Below are positions 54,718-64,000 of a DNA stretch of 64,000 nt, one piece after another. Within the stretch, counting starts at the first letter, position 1. Every line of letters begins with the position of its first letter. The position numbers and the translations under genes are program-made. The stretch lies in the NCBI RefSeq assembly GCF_008711525.1, contig NZ_VXKS01000005.1, forward strand, positions 1 to 64,000, written 5' to 3'. The notes under the pieces are model-generated. The model was not told the DNA's origin, did not search any database, and saw only the letters and a list, made by a program, of their open reading frames with translations. The stretch is from Cysteiniphilum sp. JM-1. GTDB lineage: Bacteria > Pseudomonadota > Gammaproteobacteria > Francisellales > Francisellaceae.

Positions 54718-56229
54718 TTAATTTACAAAATACCCTTTTAGAATAGCATCCTTCCAATCATTTGGCGTAATATTCAAGTTATAATCACCCCATCCATGCC
54801 CTGTACTCCAAGCTGTCCAGCCAACAAAACCATAACCATTTGTCTCAGTATACGCATGTGATTTCATATATGCTAAGAAGTCACCTAATGGTTTAGCGCA
54901 GCTAGCTTGATCCTTCCCTACGCCAAACTCAGTAACTATTGCTTTAAATTTATTAGCCTTTAAGTAACTGACAAAAGCATCTAAGTTAAAGCCATTGTCA
55001 CCTGTTGTTGTAATATCTTGTAAGCACTGATCATGCGTACCACTAAAATCACTATCTAAGTATTGATGCACATTGATAATTACTTGATTATCCAAAACTT
55101 CGCTACTGACACCCGCATTAAGAAAATTTTGACGCGTAAAGACTATTGCATTGCCGGCAGCATCCCAACTATGCAAGCCTGAAAAGTGAACACCTTCAAC
55201 TAACAATTTACCTTTAAATCCCATACTTGTGAGGCTCTTAATAACGGCAACTTCCATATCAAATGCTTGTTGAGCTGTTAAGCTTTCTCCAGAAGCTGCT
55301 GATGGTTCATTCACTAAATCAAACATTAAATATTGCTCATTAATAGCAGGATCCTGCTTAATAGCACTGTATAACTTATTCCAGATATTGACATAATATT
55401 TTGGATCTGTGACTAAACTCCCTTGTGGACATTGCCCCTGCCCTGTACAACCAGCAACCTCACTACCTACTGTGCTGTAATGCATATAGCTATGTAGATC
55501 TACAATAGAGTAATATTTATGCGATGTAATTGTTGCTAATGTTGGTGCCACTAAATTATTAAAATAATCCTGAAATGCTGTTTCATTATTAGAACTATTA
55601 ATATCTTGATACCCATATGGCTGCAAATATGCCCAGCGCACTGGCACACGAATAGTATTTGCTCCTTGATTTAAAAATTCAATGGTTGGCTTGTTATCCG
55701 CCCCATCATCAGATAAATCAGGAATAACACTACCATTTGGCATTGTTGAGAATTCAAGCCCCGATAAATTAATACCTGTATACCAATCATCTGTTACTCG
55801 AGTATTAGTTGGGAAGCTGTTACCTGCGGGTAATATTTTAGTAAAAGCAACTTTACCATTAAATACATTATTGGTAATACTATAATCTGTTAGCTGAATA
55901 TGTGAGTTGTCGGCAGGCTTATATTTAACATCACTACCACTTACATCTAACCAACCTAAATAAATATCACTATCTGCGCATCCCCCTAAACGTAATGAAG
56001 CACCAAAATAGTATTTATTACCACTAATTGCGTTCGGGTCAAACTTTTCTCCATCCTTCCATTCAGTAAATTTACCGTCTGAATCTTTAACACATAAAAG
56101 TGGCTGCTGTGCTTGTGGTAATAAGGTTTCATCATACAAGCCGCTGATATTATTTGTCATCATTGCAGCAAAACTATGACTTGCAGCTAAAACAGTTGCA
56201 ATGGCTATTCCTTTGGCTAAAAATTTCAT
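54718..56229 (-). CDS. secreted glycoside hydrolase family 5 (endoglucanase-type)
   Basis: A 503-residue exported protein with a Sec signal (MKFLAKGIAIATVLAASHSFA). An N-terminal beta-rich region of about 120 residues (possible carbohydrate-binding or linker domain) precedes the GH5 TIM barrel. The barrel has TIRVPVRWAYLQP, IVDLHSYMHY, the acid/base Glu in FDLVNEPS, NVHQYLDSD, the nucleophile Glu in IVTEFGVG, and a closing WTAWSTGHGWGDY. It cuts beta-1,4-glucans or similar; exact specificity is unknown. It stands alone, convergent with the ATPase gene. Confidence 0.9.
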   Translation of the reverse strand: MKFLAKGIAIATVLAASHSFAAMMTNNISGLYDETLLPQAQQPLLCVKDSDGKFTEWKDGEKFDPNAISGNKYYFGASLRLGGCADSDIYLGWLDVSGSDVKYKPADNSHIQLTDYSITNNVFNGKVAFTKILPAGNSFPTNTRVTDDWYTGINLSGLEFSTMPNGSVIPDLSDDGADNKPTIEFLNQGANTIRVPVRWAYLQPYGYQDINSSNNETAFQDYFNNLVAPTLATITSHKYYSIVDLHSYMHYSTVGSEVAGCTGQGQCPQGSLVTDPKYYVNIWNKLYSAIKQDPAINEQYLMFDLVNEPSAASGESLTAQQAFDMEVAVIKSLTSMGFKGKLLVEGVHFSGLHSWDAAGNAIVFTRQNFLNAGVSSEVLDNQVIINVHQYLDSDFSGTHDQCLQDITTTGDNGFNLDAFVSYLKANKFKAIVTEFGVGKDQASCAKPLGDFLAYMKSHAYTETNGYGFVGWTAWSTGHGWGDYNLNITPNDWKDAILKGYFVN

Positions 56230-56480
56230 GAGTCTATCTCCTGTTGTTATTTAAATCCCTTGCAATTATATGCATTAACGGATCAAACTAAATATAGTTC
56301 ATATGACTAAAAATGACTGGATTTTTAACTAAATTATCAGAAAATCTTTAAGCCTACCTCTTAAAGATAAAATTCATCGGTATCAAAATAAATATCAATT
56401 GTTACTTATTTGAAACAGACAAAAGAATAATAAATACATACAATCCGCATCTATTTCAAACAAAACAAGATGCCACCACC
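56230..56480. other. intergenic region upstream of the GH5 gene
   Basis: 251 very AT-rich bases between divergent starts. Nothing beyond likely promoters is seen; no palindrome or operator match was recognised. Confidence 0.3.
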
Positions 56481-56666
56481 ATGAAAACAATACTTTTTGT
56501 CACTGCAAAAATGATAGCGATGATTACGCTAACAGAAAATGCTTATGCCATATATAACAGTGGTTATCCTGCGTATAAAGTAGAAACCATTAAGCGTCAA
56601 GATACCAACATAGATCAGAAAACTACTTATCCAGCATATGCAAGTACAGAAGAGATAAAAATCTAA
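56481..56666 (+). CDS. possible tiny exported protein with two YPAY motifs
   Basis: A 61-residue ORF. Residues 1-23 look like a Sec signal (KTILFVTAKMIAMITL then ENAYA). The mature part of about 38 residues contains YPAYKVETIKRQD and TTYPAYASTEE, so YPAY occurs twice, about 25 residues apart. The ribosome-binding site is weak. The stop is 4 bases from the convergent ribH stop. No family is recognised. Confidence 0.45.
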   Translation: MKTILFVTAKMIAMITLTENAYAIYNSGYPAYKVETIKRQDTNIDQKTTYPAYASTEEIKI

Positions 56667-56670
56667 TGGA

Positions 56671-57105
56671 TTAGGCGTTGATGTCTTTTTTAAGCTTGAT
56701 CATATCTAATGCTGCTTTCAGCGCATATTTGCCTTTATGACCTTTCTCACCACCGACACGCGCTAACGCTTGATCCTTGTTATGCGTTGTCAACACCCCG
56801 AAAATGACCGGTAAATCATAGCTCATCATCACATCTTGTGTGCCTTGTGACACTTGCATACACACGTAATCATAGTGATCAGTTTGTCCACGAATAACAC
56901 AGCCTAACAAAACAATAGCATCATATTTCTTGGTTTTAGCTAGCTGCTTTGCCGCATAAGGTAACTCGACAGCTCCTGGCACTTTGTAAACTTTCGGCGT
57001 TTTTATCGCCTGATTTTGCGCCTCTTCAAGTGCACCTTCCAATAACTTATCGGTAATTAACGCATTAAATTCACTCACAACAATCGCAATCTTTGGCATC
57101 TTCAT
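56671..57105 (-). CDS. ribH: 6,7-dimethyl-8-ribityllumazine synthase
   Basis: Condenses the pyrimidine intermediate with dihydroxybutanone phosphate in riboflavin synthesis. A 144-residue subunit with VPGAVELPYAAKQL, ALVLLGCVIRG-like IVLLGCVIRGQTDHYDYVC, with the catalytic His, and VIFGVLTTHNKDQALAR. It is the last gene of the rib operon and overlaps ribBA by 4 bases. Confidence 0.96.
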   Translation of the reverse strand: MKMPKIAIVVSEFNALITDKLLEGALEEAQNQAIKTPKVYKVPGAVELPYAAKQLAKTKKYDAIVLLGCVIRGQTDHYDYVCMQVSQGTQDVMMSYDLPVIFGVLTTHNKDQALARVGGEKGHKGKYALKAALDMIKLKKDINA

Positions 57106-58310
57106 ACTCCTTTTATGCTATGGTTTAGCCGTTGTTTTTTAGTTTGTAAATATCCTTTATTATGCTCATGCACATCTGACTCTGATACGAGCACCTGCAC
57201 TGCAATATTCGCCTTTTGCAGAGCTTGCACTTTTTCAGGGTTATTTGATAATAGCTGGCATGACTTTATATCATAATATTTCAAGACTTGCAGCGCATGA
57301 TCATAACGACGATTATCTATTGGCAAATTAAGTGCTTCATTGGCTTCAATCGTATCCATGTGCTTTGTTCGCTGCAACTCATAGGCTTTAAGCTTATTCA
57401 CCAAGCCAATGTCGCGCCCTTCTTGCTCAAGATAAATCAAAATCCCGCCATGCTCGGCAATCTCATGCAAGGCATGATGCAACTGTGATTGGCAATCACA
57501 CTTTAATGAACCGAATAGATCCCCCGTAATACACGATGAATGAATACGCACGAGTGGATTATCTTTAATGTCTTTGCTAATGACTTTGATTTCACTTTGG
57601 GTCACCGGATCGATAAAAACACTCATCTCAAGCTCGCCATAATCACGAAAAGGAATAAGGCTACTTGCCGCTTTTGTAATGAGCTTTTCAGTTGCTAGAC
57701 GATATAAACGCAGCTCCTCAATACTTAATATCGGCAAATCATGCGCCAAAGCAAAGCGCTCAATTTCTTCACCTTTCATCATGCTGCCATCTTTATTCAT
57801 CAGCTCACACAAGACTGCTGCCGGATGAAAGCCTGCCATTTTTACTAAGTCAACACTTGCCTCTGTGTGTCCTTGACGTCCTAATACCCCATAATCATTT
57901 GCAACTAATGGGAAAATATGACCCGGACGGCTAATATCACTAGGATCAACCTCAGGGTTTGATGCCACTTGAATCGTATGCGCGCGATCTTTAGCCGATA
58001 CACCTGTTGTCACCCCTTCTTTCGCCTCAATGGTAATAGTAAAAGGCGTTGTAAATTGACTGGTGTTTAAATCTGCCGGCACCATTGGGTTTAATTGCAA
58101 GCGTTTGGCATGCGCTTTTGACATTGCCAAACAGACAATACCACTGGCATGTTGTAGCATTAAGTTGACATTCTCAACATTTGCAAGCTGCCCTGGGAAG
58201 ATTAAATCACCCTCATTCTCACGATCTTCATCATCGGTTACGATAATACTTTTACCTTGTTTTAGGGCATTAACTGCCGCTTCAACGCGTGTTTTAATTC
58301 TTTGAAACAT
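57102..58310 (-). CDS. ribBA: bifunctional DHBP synthase/GTP cyclohydrolase II
   Basis: Provides both precursors of riboflavin. The start is ATG 58310 with GGAG 8 bases upstream, giving 402 residues; the longer open frame overlaps ribE out of phase. RibB part (about 1-200): DDEDRENEGDLIFPG, TGVSAKDRAHTI, GRQGHTEASVDL. RibA part (about 205-402): RIHSSCITGDLFGSLKCDCQSQL with the zinc cysteines, YLEQEGRDIGLVNKLKAYELQ, and LLSNNPEKVQAL. It overlaps ribE by 17 bases and ribH by 4. Confidence 0.96.
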   Translation of the reverse strand: MFQRIKTRVEAAVNALKQGKSIIVTDDEDRENEGDLIFPGQLANVENVNLMLQHASGIVCLAMSKAHAKRLQLNPMVPADLNTSQFTTPFTITIEAKEGVTTGVSAKDRAHTIQVASNPEVDPSDISRPGHIFPLVANDYGVLGRQGHTEASVDLVKMAGFHPAAVLCELMNKDGSMMKGEEIERFALAHDLPILSIEELRLYRLATEKLITKAASSLIPFRDYGELEMSVFIDPVTQSEIKVISKDIKDNPLVRIHSSCITGDLFGSLKCDCQSQLHHALHEIAEHGGILIYLEQEGRDIGLVNKLKAYELQRTKHMDTIEANEALNLPIDNRRYDHALQVLKYYDIKSCQLLSNNPEKVQALQKANIAVQVLVSESDVHEHNKGYLQTKKQRLNHSIKGV

Positions 58311-58902
58311 ATTGTATTTTCTCCATATAATGATGAATGTGTTTACCAATAGGATCCGCTTCAAGGTTGACCTTGGTGCCCACTTGATAATTCTTAACAA
58401 TAGTGGCATCAATCGTATGCGGAATAAAAGTGACCGTAAAATAGCCGTCACTTACTTCAATCACAGTAATGCTCATACCATCAATGGTGATAAATCCTTT
58501 ATTAACTAAATATCTTAATATCTCTGAAGGGGCAGAAATAGCCACAAGCCACGCTTCTGCCTCATGGGTAATCGATTTCACTTCACCGACACCATCAACA
58601 TGACCTTGCACCATGTGCCCACCAATAAAATCACTTACGCGTAATGACAGCTCAAGATTAACATGCGATCCAGCAATGAGCTGTCCCAAGGTTGTTTTAC
58701 GTAACGTTTCAGGCACAGCCTCAAAACTGACCAAACCCTTGACTTTATCCAAAGTAACGACCGTTAAGCACACACCATTAATGGCAATGCTATCGCCTAT
58801 TTTACAACTGGCTAACTGCTCTGAGCGAATCACCAATCTCATTAGATCAGATCCTAACACAGACTCAACCGTTGCCACCTCCTGTACAATACCACTAAAC
58901 AT
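58294..58902 (-). CDS. ribE: riboflavin synthase, alpha subunit
   Basis: Dismutates two lumazines to riboflavin. 202 residues with two lumazine-binding repeats: MFSGIVQEVA, GDSIAINGVCLTVV, and the second GHMVQGHVDGVGEV with FITIDGMSITV. Second gene of the rib operon, 9 bases after ribD. Confidence 0.96.
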   Translation of the reverse strand: MFSGIVQEVATVESVLGSDLMRLVIRSEQLASCKIGDSIAINGVCLTVVTLDKVKGLVSFEAVPETLRKTTLGQLIAGSHVNLELSLRVSDFIGGHMVQGHVDGVGEVKSITHEAEAWLVAISAPSEILRYLVNKGFITIDGMSITVIEVSDGYFTVTFIPHTIDATIVKNYQVGTKVNLEADPIGKHIHHYMEKIQYVSKN

Positions 58903-58911
58903 AATTACCCC

Positions 58912-60003
58912 TTACGACCTCTTATTTCCTATTGTTCCTGCTTTTTCTATGCTACCCATACAATAATAGTCATCATTCAAAAACCCATTGTCTTTGATAT
59001 TAATACGCTTCTTGTGCTTAAAATCGGCAATGATCATCGGTGCTACATAACTTTGCACTTCATCGACTAACTGAGCCTCAAAAAAAGCATTCAGTAATGT
59101 TCTGCCACCCTCAACTAAGACACTGGTAATACCTCTTTGCGCCAATACTTCTAATACTTTTGCAAGACCAATCTCGCCCTGATTTAATGATACCTTAATG
59201 CACTCAATACCTTTATACGCCAATGCATCAAGCGTATCTTGATCCGCCAAATCACTGGTAATCACAACACTCTCAATACCATCATTAAAAAGCGTTGCAT
59301 CACATGGTAACTGGCACGTTTTTGATAAAACAATACGTAATGGATGCTTAATAAACTCTGCATCTGAAACTCTCACGGTAAGACTTGGATTATCTTCAAT
59401 CAACGTCTCACGCCCAATCATAATCGCATCAACGCTATTACGTAGATTATGCACTTGATGTTGTGATGTTTTATTAGTAATTTGTTTATTATCTTGTGGA
59501 TGCGTCACCATCTGACCATCGAGTGACATACCCCATTTGGCAATGACATATGGGCGTTTATGGGCGTGATAATGAAAAAATATTTTATTCATTACAGTCG
59601 CTTCATGACACATAAGCCCTGTCTTAACAACAATACCTGCTTGTTGTAAACGCTTAATACCTCTCCCTGCCACTTGCGGGTTAGGGTCAATACTCGCGAC
59701 AACAACTTTAGCAACCTGTGCCTTGATCAAGTGCTTGGTACATGCACCTGTTCTACCAACATGGCAACATGGCTCAAGAGTGACATAAACAGTCGCACCT
59801 TGCGCGCTATCCCCTGCTTGATCTAAGGCATGAATCTCAGCATGTTTATCTCCAGCAAAGCGATGCCAACCTTCACCAATAATTTGACCATTTTTAACAA
59901 TCACACAGCCAACCATTGGGTTAGGTGACACGCTTAAAGCCCCACGCCTTGCCAACATCAGAGCTTGAGACATATAAAAATAATCCGCTTGAAACACTTG
60001 CAA
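58912..60003 (-). CDS. ribD: bifunctional pyrimidine deaminase/reductase
   Basis: Catalyses the deamination and ribosyl reduction steps of riboflavin synthesis. 363 residues: the deaminase domain (about 1-145) has SPNPMVGCVIV, the zinc ligands HAEIHAL and EPCCHVGRTGACTKHLI; the reductase domain (about 150-363) has KWGMSLDGQM, DAIMIGRETLIEDNPSLTVR and LVEGGRTLL. TTG 60003 is likely the start, with AAAGGGTG about 5 bases upstream. First gene after the FMN riboswitch. Confidence 0.95.
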   Translation of the reverse strand: MQVFQADYFYMSQALMLARRGALSVSPNPMVGCVIVKNGQIIGEGWHRFAGDKHAEIHALDQAGDSAQGATVYVTLEPCCHVGRTGACTKHLIKAQVAKVVVASIDPNPQVAGRGIKRLQQAGIVVKTGLMCHEATVMNKIFFHYHAHKRPYVIAKWGMSLDGQMVTHPQDNKQITNKTSQHQVHNLRNSVDAIMIGRETLIEDNPSLTVRVSDAEFIKHPLRIVLSKTCQLPCDATLFNDGIESVVITSDLADQDTLDALAYKGIECIKVSLNQGEIGLAKVLEVLAQRGITSVLVEGGRTLLNAFFEAQLVDEVQSYVAPMIIADFKHKKRINIKDNGFLNDDYYCMGSIEKAGTIGNKRS

Positions 60004-60097
60004 TAATCACCCTTTCATTAATTTACTTAACTTCAGGGACAAGCAAAAGAAATAAACATATGCAAAATAGATGAAAGTACAACACATTGATAATGAG

Positions 60098-60118
60098 TTC
60101 AACATTCAACATTCAACA
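60098..60118. repeat. heptanucleotide tandem repeat in the rib leader
   Basis: Three exact copies of TTCAACA (TGTTGAA on the transcribed strand) lie between the FMN riboswitch and ribD. This is a second 7-base tandem repeat in a 5' region, besides the one between hypA and hypB, with a different unit. Confidence 0.8.
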
Positions 60119-60165
60119 TTTTAAAATATAATGCACTTGCACTTTACATATATGTCATATTACTT

Positions 60166-60312
60166 CTTCTTTCATCCGGACTATAACCGTCGGCTCTGGA
60201 ATCTCACCAGATCTGCTGACCTTTGACCTTTAAGCCAAAGCGCTCGTGGGCTTTTCTAAATATTTATAGAATTACCACCGGTGGGGAGTTTCACCCCGCC
60301 CTGAAGAACTAG
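60166..60312 (-). promoter_or_regulatory. FMN riboswitch (RFN element) of the rib operon
   Basis: Read on the minus strand the conserved blocks are in order: TTCAGGGCGGGGTGAAAC, CCCCACCGGTGGT, GCCCACGAGCGC, GTCAGCAGATCTGGTGAGA, TTCCAGAGCCGACGGTTA and the closing TAGTCCGGATGAAAG. FMN binding would lower expression of ribD-ribE-ribBA-ribH. The 160 bases between it and ribD contain the expression platform, but no clear terminator was identified. Confidence 0.96.
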
Positions 60313-60383
60313 AGTTGAATTCTACGTTGTTTTAAATGAAAAATCCAGAAGTGATAAGCACTTCAGATGATAACTGATAGGAA

Positions 60384-62090
<1,707 letters not shown>

Positions 62091-62205
62091 TTAAATTTAT
62101 GATAAAGCATCGATGAGTTATCCACACTCCTAATTTATTGCCAAATTTAAGCTATTGGGATAATTATTGTTTTACATAATGTTGCTTATAAACTACAATC
62201 AGGAC

Positions 62206-62531
62206 ATGAAACAGATACGCATATACAAAACACCAGATGGTAAAGAACCATTTAATATATGGCTTGATAACATCAAAGACAAAATTACCAAAGCTAGGAT
62301 ACGTAGGCGAATTGATCGCTTATATTTTGGCAATGAAGGTGATCATAAACATGTTGGCAATGGTGTGTTTGAACTACGACTAGCGTTTGGCTCTGGATAT
62401 CGTGTTTACTATGCTAAAGAAGCTGAAATCACATATATTTTATTGCTTGGCGGTGATAAAAAACACAGCCTAACGATATTAATCTAGCTCAAAAATATTG
62501 GCTTGAGCTAAAGTTAGGAGACCATTTATGA
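62206..62531 (+). pseudogene. RelE/HigB-type toxin gene with a frameshift in a poly-A tract
   Basis: The frame from ATG 62206 gives 93 residues (KTPDGKEPFNIWL, LRLAFGSGYRVYY, LLLGGDKK), the COG3657 toxin family, and stops at 62487 with the atypical end HSLTILI. At 62458-62463 there are six A's. One more A would let translation continue with TQPNDINLAQKYWLELKL, the expected family C-terminus, to TGA 62529-62531, overlapping the antitoxin ATG (62528). The gene is therefore a one-base-deletion relic, a reversible slip-strand variant, or a sequencing error. The shortened protein keeps most of the core. Confidence 0.8.
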
Positions 62532-62845
62532 ACAAAAATATTGAGCAAAATACAACAGATTATCATGCACACTTAATTCAAAGTTTACATGATAAAGAAG
62601 AAGCCGTAGCCTATCTAGAAGTTGCGCTTGAGGAATATGAAAATGACGGTGATAGTCAAGCTTTTATGCTTGCACTTAAAAATATCGTTGAAGCGCAAGG
62701 CGGAGTAGGCTCTTTATCAAAAAAGACTGGGTTAGATCGAGCACACTTATATAGAGTGTTATCCAGCAAAGGAAATCCAAGATTTATAACACTTGGCAAT
62801 ATATTGAAAGCTTTGGGTTTTAAATTATCAGTAAATTCCGTCTAA
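62528..62845 (+). CDS. HigA-type antitoxin, XRE-like helix-turn-helix (COG3636 addiction module)
   Basis: A 105-residue protein. The N-terminal half is acidic and helical (EEAVAYLEVALEEYENDGDSQAFMLALKNIVEAQGG). The C-terminal HTH has GGVGSLSKKTGLDRAHLYRVLS followed by the family motif NPRFITLGNILKALGF. It follows the toxin frame and would overlap it by ATGA if the toxin frame were restored. It probably binds the toxin and represses the pair's promoter upstream of 62206. AGGAG stands 7 bases upstream. Confidence 0.9.
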   Translation: MNKNIEQNTTDYHAHLIQSLHDKEEAVAYLEVALEEYENDGDSQAFMLALKNIVEAQGGVGSLSKKTGLDRAHLYRVLSSKGNPRFITLGNILKALGFKLSVNSV

Positions 62846-62889
62846 ACCCACATAAACTTAAAAACAAAAAGCACGTATTTTGAGTCAGA

Positions 62890-64000
62890 TTATATAGCAT
62901 CTTGTATTATTTCCTCAATCGCAGAAATCGCTTTTGCAACATTAGCAACTGCCGTACCACCCATTGCTGTCTTACTATTAACCGCTGACTCAATGCTCAA
63001 CACTTGATAAACATCGTCATCAATCATCACTGAAAAATGCTGAAATTCAGAAAGTGTTAAATCAGTTAATGACTTATTTTTACTTAAAGCATACGCGGTA
63101 ATTTCTCCGACAATATGATGTGCTTTTCTAAAGGCAATACCTTTTTTAGAAAGATAATCAGCAAGCTCCGTTGCCACACAAAAACTACCATCATAGTTTT
63201 TATCTTTATTTACCGCCAAGCTTTCAACAGTTATCGTCGTTACTTTCAACAAGTCACTCACGGTGTCAACCGCAGCAAAAAGTGCTTCTTTATCCTCTTG
63301 CAGATCTTTGTTATACCCCGATGGTAAGGCTTTAACGGTTGTTAGTAATGCAACTAAATAGCCATTTAAACGTCCTGCTTTGCCACGAACCAACTCCATC
63401 GCATCAGGGTTTTTCTTCTGCGGCATAAGTGATGAACCCGTCGTGACTAAATCACTCATTTCAACCAAACCAAACTCGGTCGTTGAATAGATAATCATAT
63501 CCTCAGCAAAGCGACTTAAATGCGTCCCAATAAGGCTAATCGCAGCTAATAGTTCAATAATGTAATCGCGATCACTGACTGCATCCAAGCTATTTTTGGC
63601 AATCTCATCAAACCCCAACGCATCTGCCATTTTCTGGCGATCTAATGCCCAAGCATTGCCAGCAATCGCCCCCATACCTAAAGGCGAGACATTAACGCGT
63701 TTTTTAATATCAATAAGTCTCTCATAATCGCGTTTAAGCATCTCATAAAAAGATAAGAAATAATGCCCCCAAGTGATTGGTTGCGCTTGTTGCAAATGCG
63801 TATAACCCATGACAAACACATCAACATTGGCTTTGGTTTGCGTAACAAAAGCCGCTTGCAAGGCCTTGATCAAATCGCATAAATGCTCAATATGATCAAG
63901 CACCCACAACCTTGTGGCACAAGAGACTTGTTCATTACGCGATCTCCCCGTATTGGCTTTATAGGCAAGGTCACCTATTTTATCAACTAGCGATTGCTCT
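62890..64000 (-). CDS. argH: argininosuccinate lyase (N-terminus beyond the window)
   Basis: Splits argininosuccinate to arginine and fumarate. The frame is open to the window edge; the visible 369 residues begin SLVDKIGDLAYKANTGRSRN and include GRSRNEQV, GYTHLQQAQPITWGHY with the catalytic His, and the fumarase/lyase signature GSSLMPQKKNPDAMELVRGK with the catalytic Ser. An internal TTG at 63909 is not the real start. About the first 100 residues are missing. The C-terminus is the usual length. Confidence 0.95.
   Translation of the reverse strand, partial: EQSLVDKIGDLAYKANTGRSRNEQVSCATRLWVLDHIEHLCDLIKALQAAFVTQTKANVDVFVMGYTHLQQAQPITWGHYFLSFYEMLKRDYERLIDIKKRVNVSPLGMGAIAGNAWALDRQKMADALGFDEIAKNSLDAVSDRDYIIELLAAISLIGTHLSRFAEDMIIYSTTEFGLVEMSDLVTTGSSLMPQKKNPDAMELVRGKAGRLNGYLVALLTTVKALPSGYNKDLQEDKEALFAAVDTVSDLLKVTTITVESLAVNKDKNYDGSFCVATELADYLSKKGIAFRKAHHIVGEITAYALSKNKSLTDLTLSEFQHFSVMIDDDVYQVLSIESAVNSKTAMGGTAVANVAKAISAIEEIIQDAI

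Overview
The window is an AT-rich, gene-dense stretch of a gammaproteobacterial chromosome. Lipid A genes (msbA, lpxK) and a signal-peptide-bearing outer-membrane barrel show a Gram-negative cell. An isolated pair resembling DotU and IglI of the Francisella-type secretion system, together with a citrate-hydroxamate siderophore locus and a gal operon, suggests a relative of Francisella (Thiotrichales, Francisellaceae/Fastidiosibacteraceae type). That placement is an inference, since no rRNA lies in the window.

Layout. 0-9.6 kb holds the tail of an unknown gene, a small outer-membrane barrel, ppc, a PfkB-family kinase, the dotU/iglI-like pair, a TauE-type exporter, an unknown protein and an M17 aminopeptidase. 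9.7-20.6 kb is one long minus-strand operon, hypABFCDE then hydBGDA then a nickel transporter: a complete group 3b [NiFe] hydrogenase (sulfhydrogenase type) with its maturation genes. The endopeptidase for the large subunit sits apart at 26.3 kb, beyond the divergent argP/argO pair and ackA-pta. 26.8-31.1 kb holds an antitoxin-like protein, an amidohydrolase with an altered active-site motif, a 29-residue ORF, and msbA-lpxK.

31.2-36.6 kb carries cca and then a cobalamin riboswitch ahead of nrdA-nrdB-ferredoxin (class Ia ribonucleotide reductase). 36.6-41.6 kb is a galactose module: a sugar porter divergent from galT-galK-galM. 41.5-48.8 kb is an iron-repressible siderophore operon with two NIS synthetases (one fused to an acetyltransferase), an N-hydroxylase, an exporter-like MFS protein and an unknown 128-residue protein, behind a sigma70 promoter overlapped by a Fur-box match. 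49-53.2 kb is the ribF-ileS-lspA block. 53.2-56.7 kb is accessory: REP-like repeats, twin perfect palindromes, an AAA_14/DUF4143 ATPase, a secreted GH5 glycosidase and a tiny exported protein. 56.7-60.3 kb is ribD-ribE-ribBA-ribH under an FMN riboswitch. The end holds pyrG, a HigB/HigA-type toxin-antitoxin pair whose toxin is frameshifted, and argH running off the edge.

The most unusual signals are the secretion-system pair standing outside any T6SS cluster; the toxin frameshift in a poly-A tract, whose repaired frame would overlap the antitoxin start by ATGA; the twin palindromes beside the DUF4143 ATPase; heptanucleotide tandem repeats in two leaders; and a 32-bp block shared by the nrd and ribF upstream regions. 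No CRISPR array, IS element, rRNA or tRNA was found.
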